Shown: positions 14,834-21,851 of the stretch, piece by piece | Position numbering within the stretch: position 1 is the first letter of the stretch | Layout of the letters: each line of letters opens with the position of its first letter | Assembly (NCBI RefSeq): GCF_013608025.1 | Contig: NZ_VDLV01000041.1 | Location: forward strand, 38,963 to 102,962 | Source of the DNA: Pseudomonas brassicacearum subsp. neoaurantiaca | Lineage (GTDB): Bacteria; Pseudomonadota; Gammaproteobacteria; Pseudomonadales; Pseudomonadaceae | DNA: 64,000 nucleotides | Direction: 5' to 3' | Notes under the pieces: model-generated | Told to the model about the DNA's origin: nothing | Seen by the model: only the letters and a program-made list of their open reading frames with translations | The model's database searches: none | Position numbers and translations under genes: made by a program

Positions 14834-16291
14834 TCAGAAGGATGTTGTTGTCTTGCCGGGTGAAATCGCGCTTGCACCGGTGCCCGTGTGGTTAAGGCAG
14901 ACGACCTTGGGCTGGGTCATTTCCTCATAGGCAAAACGCACACCTTCGCGGCCCATGCTGCCGTATTTGAAGCCGCCGAAAGGCATGGCGTCGAACCGAA
15001 AATCCGACGAATCGTTGATCATCACGCCGCCCGCCTCCAGCCGTTTGGCGGCGCTCAGGGCGACGTTCAGATTGCAGGTGAAAATGCCGGCATGCAGGCT
15101 GTATTGCGGCTCGTTGGCCAATGCCAGCGCCTCATCCAGGGAGCCCACCGATTGCAGCATCACGACCGGACTGAAGACTTCTTCGTACCAGAGCGGACAG
15201 TCGCATCCGACGTTTTGCAGGATCGTTGGCGAATACAGCGAGCCCACGCGCTCGTTGCCAAGCAACAACGTAGCGCCATGATCAAGCGCTTCGTTGACCA
15301 ACGCTTCAGCACGCTTGGCCGCCGCTTCGCTGATCATGGGACCGACGTCCGTACGCTCATCCGCGGGATCGCCGAGGACCAGGGCGCGGGTCTTTTCGAT
15401 GAAGCCTTTCTTGAACGCCTCAAACACCGGCGCCTCGATCAGGATGCGTTGGGTGCCTATGCAATTCTGCCCCGCCGCCCAGAACGCACCCGACACGCAG
15501 GCGTCAATGGCAGCGGCAAGGTCGCTGTCGGCCATGACGATTACCGGCGCATTGCCGCCCAAGTCCATTGCCAGCTTCTTCAGGCCGGCGATACGGGAAA
15601 TCTGCTCACCGGTGACGAAGCCCCCGGTGAACGAAACCATGCGCACCGCGCGGTGCGCGACCAGGGCCTTGCCCAACGCAGCGCCACCTGTCGCAACGCT
15701 GACCACGCCGGGCGGCAAGCCGGCGTCGATCAGACAACCCACCAGTTTGATCGCCGACAGCGGCGTCAACTCGGAAGGCTTGAGCACGACCGCGTTGCCA
15801 CCTGCGATGGCCGGTCCGAGCTTATGGGCCACCAGATTCAGCGGATCGTTATAAGGCGTGATGGCGACAATGACGCCGAGCGGCTCGCGGGTGTACCAGC
15901 CCTGGCGGGACTCCGACCCGGCGTAGGCATCGAACGGGATCACCTCGCCGGCATTGCGCCTGGCTTCCTCAGCGGAGAGTTTCAAGGTGTTGATGCAGCG
16001 CGAGACTTCCTTCCTTGCTTGCTTCAAGGTTTTCCCGGACTCGGCCACGATAAGCCGGGCAAACGCATCCCTGTCGGCTTCGACACCTGACGCGGTGGCT
16101 TCCAATATCCGCGCCCGTTCATGTCGCGGCAGCTCCCTGGCAACCAGGGCCCCCAGCAGTGCCGTGTCAATCAGCGGGGTCGCTGATGAAGCGGGCATGT
16201 CCATCACCTCACCCACTGGAGAACCGTCAAAGGGGTTGCTAACAACTATCGCCTTATAATCAGCCGCGAGCGAGAGACTCAAATTATTCAT
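14834..16291 (-). CDS. NAD(P)-dependent aldehyde dehydrogenase
   Basis: 485 residues of the ALDH superfamily. Visible are the N169-type motif ITPYNDPLNLVAHKLGPA, SFTGG in the Rossmann fold, the general-base Glu region (here KLAMDLGGNAPVI, with Asp-Leu-Gly-Gly-Asn rather than Glu-Leu-Gly-Gly), and catalytic Cys in GQNCIGTQRI. This pattern is shared with the lactaldehyde/phosphonoacetaldehyde/GAPN-like group. It is first in an operon with the gamma-lyase, with an Lrp-type operator 108 bp upstream. It could oxidise aspartate semialdehyde or another aldehyde derived from homoserine, which is inference only. Confidence 0.87.
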   Translation of the reverse strand: MNNLSLSLAADYKAIVVSNPFDGSPVGEVMDMPASSATPLIDTALLGALVARELPRHERARILEATASGVEADRDAFARLIVAESGKTLKQARKEVSRCINTLKLSAEEARRNAGEVIPFDAYAGSESRQGWYTREPLGVIVAITPYNDPLNLVAHKLGPAIAGGNAVVLKPSELTPLSAIKLVGCLIDAGLPPGVVSVATGGAALGKALVAHRAVRMVSFTGGFVTGEQISRIAGLKKLAMDLGGNAPVIVMADSDLAAAIDACVSGAFWAAGQNCIGTQRILIEAPVFEAFKKGFIEKTRALVLGDPADERTDVGPMISEAAAKRAEALVNEALDHGATLLLGNERVGSLYSPTILQNVGCDCPLWYEEVFSPVVMLQSVGSLDEALALANEPQYSLHAGIFTCNLNVALSAAKRLEAGGVMINDSSDFRFDAMPFGGFKYGSMGREGVRFAYEEMTQPKVVCLNHTGTGASAISPGKTTTSF

Positions 16292-16398
16292 AATGATGGA
16301 CCTGTTGTTTCAATACCAAACAGGTAACTGCACAGTCAGCCACGGCACGTTCTCGTTGTTATAGTTAGGTACTGACGATGATAATTCCGCCATTGATG

Positions 16399-16443
16399 TT
16401 TACGAAGATGGCAAACAGCGCGTTATTACGAGCAATTTGCTCG
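16399..16443. promoter_or_regulatory. Putative Lrp-type operator, copy 2 (dehydrogenase/lyase operon)
   Basis: TTTACGAAGATGGCAAA (16399-16415) and CGAGCAattTGCTCG (16429-16443) repeat the two-block element at 13101-13145; over 48 aligned bases 37 agree. It is 108 bp from the aldehyde dehydrogenase start and 27 bp beyond the end of the Lrp-family gene. The rest of 16292-16469 shows no gene. Confidence 0.7.
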
Positions 16444-16469
16444 CGCATCGGCACACTTCGCTTTTCGGT

Positions 16470-16907
16470 TTACTTAGTGCAAGACAAGACGAAAGACGTG
16501 ACGGTATTCAATACACCCGGCAACGCCGAGATCTCGCTCCAGACTTTGTGGATGCGATCCGAATTCAGCGCCTCTACGGTCAAGACGATGTCGAGATCAC
16601 CGCTCATCACGTTGCAGGACGTGACTTCGGGAATGGTGGCCACTGACCGGACCACCTCGGCATCGCGCATCCGGTCCTTTCGATAGACAAAGACCAGCGC
16701 CCTGATAGGCCCTGCTTCCGCCGCCGGCGTGCCCTTGACGATGGTATATCCCCGGATATAACCATCGCGTTCCAATCGCTCGATCCTGAGCCGCACGGCA
16801 TTGCGCGACAAATTAACCTTCAAGCCAATTTCATTATGGGCAAGCCGTGCATGACGGGTCAGTTCATCCAGTATTTTTTCATCAACTTTATCGAGAACAC
16901 GTTTCAT
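16470..16907 (-). CDS. Lrp/AsnC-family transcriptional regulator
   Basis: 145 residues: an N-terminal HTH (LDKVDEKILDELTRHARLAHNEIGLKVNLSRNAVRLRIERLERDGYI) and a C-terminal RAM/AsnC effector domain with the SGDLDIVLTVEA strand. Such proteins assemble as octameric discs that bind several phased palindromes and respond to an amino acid. It follows the threonine-synthase-like gene by 14 bp, so it is probably co-transcribed with it and with the editing protein. The twin CGAGCA-N3-TGCTCG sites are good candidate targets. Canavanine or homoserine is a plausible effector. Confidence 0.9.
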   Translation of the reverse strand: MKRVLDKVDEKILDELTRHARLAHNEIGLKVNLSRNAVRLRIERLERDGYIRGYTIVKGTPAAEAGPIRALVFVYRKDRMRDAEVVRSVATIPEVTSCNVMSGDLDIVLTVEALNSDRIHKVWSEISALPGVLNTVTSFVLSCTK

Positions 16908-16921
16908 CGCTGACTCCGGTT

Positions 16922-18283
16922 TTATAACGAGCGAGACTCCGTGTCTTTGGACAAGTCATCAATAAACTGCACCAGCGCGGCAATATCATTGGGTATTGAA
17001 ATACAACTGTCGCTGGACAAACGTTGCAGCCCTGCATCACTGATCGATGGATGGGTGGTCGCCAGGCAAATCATTGGAATCAGCAAGCTGCGTCGGCTGA
17101 CACGCGCCGCACGCAAGCCGATGGCCGTGGGCGGACTGACCAGGTAACCGCTCTGCACGAAAACCTCATGGATGCTGTTGAAGGCATCCGCGTCCTCGAC
17201 GGCAAGGGAGTCGAACAGCTTGCGTGCCTGCAACCATTCGTCCTGTTCCAGCTGAATTCGCCCATCTTCCTCCAGCCGCTCCATGTTCCTGGCGACCTTG
17301 TTCCCGCAACCATTGAGCACGCTCCATTGCAGCCGCTCGAAATTCGACGCCACGGACACGTTCATGCAAGGCGTCTGGGTGGCGCGGATTTCGTTGCGGC
17401 GGTAAAGGTTGTTCTGCAGGAATTCGTGCAGGCCCGCGTTGGCGTTGGTTGCCACGATCAGTTGTCTGATGGGCAGGCCCATTTCCTTGGCCACATACCC
17501 CGCGTACAGCGCACCGAAGTTGCCGGTGGGCACGCTGAAAGCCACCTCCCGCTTCGGTGCCCCGAGTTGAAGCGCCGAATAGAAAAAGATCGACAGGTGC
17601 GCCAGCACCCTTACCCAATTCACCGAGTTGAAGGAAATCAGCGCTTTGCGGGTTCGGTGGTCGCCCTTGAGAAATTTCTCGCACAAGCGGTGGCAATCGG
17701 CGTAATCCCCATCGACTTCGATGTTGATGACGTTGGCTTGCCCGGTGCTCAACAAACGCCGTCGATGCGCTTGCGTCATGCCCCGGGACGGGTGCAGCAC
17801 GATCAGGGTCACGCCTTGCACGCCATTAAAAGCCTGGATGGCCGCCGCACCGGTGTCGCCGCCGGTACAGCCCACCACCAAGACCTCCTTGCCATTCTCC
17901 GACAAGCTGTACTCAATCAGACGGGCCATCAGTTGCAGGCCGAAGTCCTGGTAAACGCTGGCGGGCCCGTGAAACAACTCCAACACCCACTCGTTGGTCG
18001 CCGTCTGGTAAAGGGGCGCGACTGCCCTGCTCTTGAAGCCGCAATACGCCTGCTCGACGATTCGGGACAACTGCTCTCTAGATATCCAGTCGCCCAGGAA
18101 GGGACCGATCACTTGGCAGGCAAGCTCATGGAAAGGCAGCCACTCCAGCCTGGAGAGGGCCTGTTCGGTAAACCGAGGCACCTTGCCAGGAACGAACAAT
18201 CCGCCATCCGGGGCATACGCGCCCATGAGCACTTCGCTGAACGCGTAGGTCTTGTCGGGTGTCCGCGTGCTGACGTATTTCAT
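16922..18283 (-). CDS. Threonine synthase-like protein lacking the PLP lysine
   Basis: 453 residues aligning along their whole length with bacterial threonine synthases: MKYVSTR start, PDGGLFVP, LELFHGP, GGDTGAAAI, FSVPTGNFG, SNFERL and EARKLFDSLAV. The conserved LAFKD motif that supplies the PLP Schiff-base lysine reads SVYQD here, so Gln112 replaces the lysine; the usual TSGDTG is TGGDTG. The change is clear in the DNA (CAG codon) and the frame is intact, so this is a maintained paralogue and not a pseudogene. It may be a non-classical enzyme, an effector-binding protein or a scaffold. It sits between ctdA-like and lrp genes in one leftward operon. Confidence 0.8.
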   Translation of the reverse strand: MKYVSTRTPDKTYAFSEVLMGAYAPDGGLFVPGKVPRFTEQALSRLEWLPFHELACQVIGPFLGDWISREQLSRIVEQAYCGFKSRAVAPLYQTATNEWVLELFHGPASVYQDFGLQLMARLIEYSLSENGKEVLVVGCTGGDTGAAAIQAFNGVQGVTLIVLHPSRGMTQAHRRRLLSTGQANVINIEVDGDYADCHRLCEKFLKGDHRTRKALISFNSVNWVRVLAHLSIFFYSALQLGAPKREVAFSVPTGNFGALYAGYVAKEMGLPIRQLIVATNANAGLHEFLQNNLYRRNEIRATQTPCMNVSVASNFERLQWSVLNGCGNKVARNMERLEEDGRIQLEQDEWLQARKLFDSLAVEDADAFNSIHEVFVQSGYLVSPPTAIGLRAARVSRRSLLIPMICLATTHPSISDAGLQRLSSDSCISIPNDIAALVQFIDDLSKDTESRSL

Positions 18284-18323
18284 GAATGAGACACCCTCTT
18301 GTCCGCTGCGGGACAACTGTTTT

Positions 18324-19061
18324 TCAGTGAGCGCCGGGGCCGACCAGCGTGCTCTCGATCTGGGCGCCGGGCATCATCGACTGCAACCCTTCGATCAGCC
18401 TGTCGCCCGCCTCGGTCAGCGCTTCGAGCGGCATCGCCGGCAGGCTTTCGAGGATGAACCACATGTGTCTGGCATCCGCATCGAGGCGTGTCCTGACGCC
18501 CTGTCGCCAGTTCCAGCGACGGCACGTCACGCCCTGGTCGTCGCGCCAGACCACTTCGCCGGCGTCCGGGAATTCATGGGCGGGCGCGCCTTCTTTCATG
18601 GTGTCGAACGGTTCGGAGCCGTCGGCGATCACGAGCCGCGGCGAGCCTACGTAGGCCTCGATGTTTTCGCCGCCGACGGGGATCGCGTACTTGATGCTGA
18701 TGGCGTTGTAGAGATCGACGACGGGATCCAGGCTCGGCAAGCTGCCGTCCCGCAGCACGCGCTTGCGCAGTGCCTCGGCCGAGCACGGCGTGCGTTGTGG
18801 CTTGGCGCCGAACTGTCGAAACGTGTCGGCCCATTGCAGCAGGTGGGCCTCACCCCAGGCGGGACCGCCGGCCAGCACCGATTGGCAGGCCCGATCCAGG
18901 GCCGTGCGGGCGACGTCCGGTTGGGTCAGCGGCGCAGCCTGCACCACGATGCTCAGGGCCCTGAACCCGGGCGCCAGCTCGGCAACGGCTTGTTCGATCA
19001 ACGGCAGTACTGACAGCATCAAGGTTCTCCAGCGATCCAAATTGGCTTTCATGCTAGTCAT
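18324..19061 (-). CDS. ctdA: B3/4 domain tRNA-editing protein, probable canavanyl-tRNA deacylase
   Basis: 245 residues forming a stand-alone B3/4 domain, the fold that edits mischarged tRNA in the beta subunit of phenylalanyl-tRNA synthetase. Recognisable features are the central VDLYNAISIKYAIPVGGENIEAY and the RRWNWRQGVRTRLD strand. A stand-alone protein of this family, CtdA, removes canavanine from canavanyl-tRNA(Arg) in canavanine-using pseudomonads (recalled from the literature). The neighbouring gamma-lyase, basic amino-acid importer and guanidinium exporter support the same role here. It starts 40 bp before the threonine-synthase-like gene and is divergent from the XRE-cupin regulator. 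Confidence 0.78.
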   Translation of the reverse strand: MTSMKANLDRWRTLMLSVLPLIEQAVAELAPGFRALSIVVQAAPLTQPDVARTALDRACQSVLAGGPAWGEAHLLQWADTFRQFGAKPQRTPCSAEALRKRVLRDGSLPSLDPVVDLYNAISIKYAIPVGGENIEAYVGSPRLVIADGSEPFDTMKEGAPAHEFPDAGEVVWRDDQGVTCRRWNWRQGVRTRLDADARHMWFILESLPAMPLEALTEAGDRLIEGLQSMMPGAQIESTLVGPGAH

Positions 19062-19082
19062 CGCCGACCACCAAAGTCAATA

Positions 19083-19103
19083 TATCGACTTTTCTGGTCG
19101 ATA
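19083..19103. promoter_or_regulatory. Candidate operator between ctdA-like and xre genes
   Basis: A perfect 7-bp inverted repeat (TATCGAC, 7 bp, GTCGATA) lies in the 119-bp divergent intergenic region. A further partial copy (TATATCGAC) occurs just inside the XRE gene at about 19197. XRE-cupin regulators commonly autoregulate from such sites, which would also place ctdA-thrC-like-lrp under this regulator. Confidence 0.5.
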
Positions 19104-19180
19104 AACGCCGATAGGCGGATTGACGGCACCACCGGCAACCGTCGAGAATCCGGGCCTATCTTCCTCACGATTCTTTGGTG

Positions 19181-19783
19181 ATGACCCTGAATACCAATAT
19201 ATCGACCACGCCTGGCGCGGATGCCCACGCGGTGAGCCTGGCCGTTGCCCGTACGCTGAAGCAGGCGCGCAAGGCTCAGAAAATCACCTTGGACGAGCTG
19301 TCCCGGCGCTCGGGCGTGAGCAAAGGAATGGTGGTCGAGATCGAGAAATGCACGGCGAACCCGAGCATTGGCATCTTGTGCAAGATCGCTGCGGCGCTGG
19401 GCCTTTCGGTGGCGGACATCGTCAACGTGGCGGAGCCACCGTCGGCCCACATCATCGATAGCCAGGACATCCCCACGCTGTGGACCGGGGAATTGGGAGG
19501 CACCGCGCGCCTGCTCGCCGGAACGACCGGTCCGAACATGATCGAGTTGTGGCGTTGGGAGATGTTCCCGGGCGAATCCTTTTCTTCAGCCGGACACCCT
19601 CAAGGCACCCTTGAGCTGTTCCATGTCGAAAAAGGCACCCTGAAATGTGTGGTGGGAGAAACGGAGCTGGTGATTCCCGCCGGAAGCTCGGCGGTCGCGA
19701 AAACCGATGTCGCCCACGCCTATTCCAACGCAGGCAAGTCGAAGCTGGTCTTCACCATGTCGGTTGCAGAAATACATCAATAG
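19181..19783 (+). CDS. XRE-family regulator with C-terminal cupin
   Basis: 200 residues: an HTH_3 domain (about residues 17-75, KITLDELSRRSGVSKGMVVEIE) and a cupin_2 domain (about residues 115-195). This design is common for regulators of amino-acid or sulfur metabolism. ATG at 19181 is used; GTG and TTG codons immediately before it are in frame. It is divergent from the ctdA-like operon and convergent with gal. Its ligand is unknown. Confidence 0.88.
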   Translation: MTLNTNISTTPGADAHAVSLAVARTLKQARKAQKITLDELSRRSGVSKGMVVEIEKCTANPSIGILCKIAAALGLSVADIVNVAEPPSAHIIDSQDIPTLWTGELGGTARLLAGTTGPNMIELWRWEMFPGESFSSAGHPQGTLELFHVEKGTLKCVVGETELVIPAGSSAVAKTDVAHAYSNAGKSKLVFTMSVAEIHQ

Positions 19784-19790
19784 GTTGTCA

Positions 19791-19821
19791 CATGCCCATC
19801 GTCACGGGGACGATGGGCATG
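19791..19821. terminator. Bidirectional hairpin between xre-cupin and gal
   Basis: Perfect 13-bp arms (CATGCCCATCGTC and GACGATGGGCATG) with a 5-nt loop sit in the 47-bp gap between two convergent stop codons. No T tract follows on either side, but position and strength fit a shared transcription end. Confidence 0.65.
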
Positions 19822-19830
19822 CTCGTGATA

Positions 19831-20757
19831 TCAATCGTAGAACGGCTCGACCAAGGTCCGGCTGCCAACGAAGAAGCTGTCCGCGACCAGGCGTAGCGGT
19901 TGCAGGTCCATGTCGCTGGCCTTGTCCTTGATCAACTGCTGGAAATGCCGGTACACCGCCGCATACTCACCCTCCTCCGACACCGCTTGGCGTACGCCGT
20001 CGATGCTCAACAGCGCACCGCCGTTGTCCAGGCGCAAGGTGCCTTCGGCGCAGCGAATCTCGATGCTCCAGAGCTCGTCATGACCATGGTCGAAATCGAA
20101 CTCCGCGCGGATGTCGAGATGGCCGGCGTCGGACATCTTGATGCTGGCGGCAATCGGCGATTGGCAGTTATCGGGAACGCGCAGTTTGGCGGACTCGACG
20201 AACAATGACCGCGGCAGCAGGTGGGTAGCGATGGACAAGGCATTGATGCCCGGATCGAACACACCGAGGCCGCCGGGTTGCCAGATCCACGCCTGGCCGG
20301 GGTGCCATTTGCGCACGTCTTCCTTCCAGTCGATCTGCACGCTTTGCAGCGTGCGGCTGGCGAGCCAGTCGCGAGCCGCCTCGATGCCGGGCGCATAACG
20401 CGAATGCCAGGCGAACAGGCCGCTGACGCCCGTTTCGCGCGCCTGCTCGACCAATTCCATCGCTTCGCCCAAGGTGGCGCATGGCGGCTTTTCCACAAGC
20501 ACGTGCTTGCCCGCTTCCAGCGCTTGGCGAACCAGGCCGAATCGCCCTTGCGGCGGCGTGCAGAAGGCAATCGCATCGACGTGCGGAGCGTTTTCCAGCA
20601 ACTCACCCAAGGACCTGAAGTTCTCCACGCCGGCGCACGGCTGCCCTTGCGTGGCGACCGCCACCAGCTCGAACGCAGGGTTGGCGCGGATGGCGGGGAC
20701 GTGTTGATCCTGGGCGATCTTGCCGTAGCCCACCAGGCCGAGACGAATCGGTTGCAT
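19831..20757 (-). CDS. gal: D-galactose 1-dehydrogenase (Gfo/Idh/MocA family)
   Basis: 308 residues. The N-terminal Rossmann fold begins MQPIRLGLVGYGKIAQDQHVP, and EKPPCATLGEA carries the catalytic EKP lysine; the C-terminal half has WHPGQAWIWQPGGLGVFDPG. As I remember it, the P. fluorescens galactose dehydrogenase is nearly identical over these segments. It oxidises D-galactose to galactonolactone with NAD(P). The ATG at 20757 is the family start. A DeoR regulator lies immediately upstream on the same strand, 91 bp away. Confidence 0.9.
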   Translation of the reverse strand: MQPIRLGLVGYGKIAQDQHVPAIRANPAFELVAVATQGQPCAGVENFRSLGELLENAPHVDAIAFCTPPQGRFGLVRQALEAGKHVLVEKPPCATLGEAMELVEQARETGVSGLFAWHSRYAPGIEAARDWLASRTLQSVQIDWKEDVRKWHPGQAWIWQPGGLGVFDPGINALSIATHLLPRSLFVESAKLRVPDNCQSPIAASIKMSDAGHLDIRAEFDFDHGHDELWSIEIRCAEGTLRLDNGGALLSIDGVRQAVSEEGEYAAVYRHFQQLIKDKASDMDLQPLRLVADSFFVGSRTLVEPFYD

Positions 20758-20848
20758 CGATGACTCCTGACTTTTGTAGTTGTGATGGGGCAGCAAACTA
20801 GACGTAAATCAGCTGGCGGACAATGGGCTTGTATCCCATCGTTTCACC

Positions 20849-21634
20849 TCAGGCCCTGGCGGGCGCCGTCATGACTTTGGATATCAGCGCCAGAAAAGGA
20901 TCGAGTCGCTCACGCGGCGCATCGTGCTCTACCACCAGCGCGGAGACTTCTTCACAAGATGCCACCTGGTAATGAGCAACGCTGGACAGCTTCTGATTGG
21001 TGACTGCCACCACCACCTGGCCGCTCGCCGCGACCACCGCCCGCTTGAATTCGGCGTCGTCCAGGCCAAACGCCGTGACACCGTTGTCCGGGTCGATGGC
21101 GCAGGCACCCACGAAACACACATCGAAGTTGAACTGGCGCAATTGCTGGACAGCCGCCAACCCGATCGCGCCGCCTGCCACAGGGTTCAGGCGACCGCCC
21201 AGCAGAATGACTTCGGCGTTGGGCAGCTTCATCAGCTCCACCGCGATCAACGGCGAGTTGGTGGTGAGGGTCAAGCGCAGCCCGGGATCGATGGCGCGGG
21301 CGATGGCCAGGTTGGTCGACCCGGCATCAAGGAAGACATGCTGACCCGCACTGAGCAGCGACGCCGCGGCCCGGGCAAGATTGTCCTTGCGTGCCGAGTC
21401 CTGATGGATTCGGACGTCTATCGGCGCTTCGGCCGCCGGCAGGCGAATCGCGCCGCCATAGACGCGCTTGCACAAACCGGCCGCAGCCAACGCGCCCAGG
21501 TCGCGACGAATCGAGTGTTCGGAGACGTTGAATTCGCTGGCCAGATCAGCCGCGATAACCCGGCCATACAGGGCCAGCCGCTCGCTGATCAATCGTTGGC
21601 GTTCGCCGGGGAATACTTCAAGGGCGGTACTCAT
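20849..21634 (-). CDS. DeoR-family transcriptional regulator
   Basis: 261 residues: an N-terminal DeoR winged HTH (RLISERLALYGRVIAADLASEFNVSEHSIRRDLGALAAAGLCKRVYGGAI) and a DeoR C-terminal sensor domain with FLDAGSTNLAIAR and the GG motif. It probably represses gal or a sugar pathway, with a phosphorylated sugar as effector. The ATG at 21634 is preferred over one six codons upstream. The frame stays open well past that, but only as an antisense shadow of mqo. The 217-bp gap to mqo is a divergent promoter region. Confidence 0.88.
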   Translation of the reverse strand: MSTALEVFPGERQRLISERLALYGRVIAADLASEFNVSEHSIRRDLGALAAAGLCKRVYGGAIRLPAAEAPIDVRIHQDSARKDNLARAAASLLSAGQHVFLDAGSTNLAIARAIDPGLRLTLTTNSPLIAVELMKLPNAEVILLGGRLNPVAGGAIGLAAVQQLRQFNFDVCFVGACAIDPDNGVTAFGLDDAEFKRAVVAASGQVVVAVTNQKLSSVAHYQVASCEEVSALVVEHDAPRERLDPFLALISKVMTAPARA

Positions 21635-21851
21635 GGGATCCACAACCTGCATAAACGAGCACAAATAGACACAACCGAGCGCAATATGCCCCGTCTCCGG
21701 CGTATCGTCAAATCTCGGGACGTCCAGGCTCGATTGCCTTTCGTCACCCTGTCCCGCCAGCCGGTGAACAGTATTTTCCCAGCGCAGGTCAACCCAGGGT
21801 CGATAGCCACATTTCGCGAACGAGCGACGCACGGTCGCCGAGGATGGAGCC

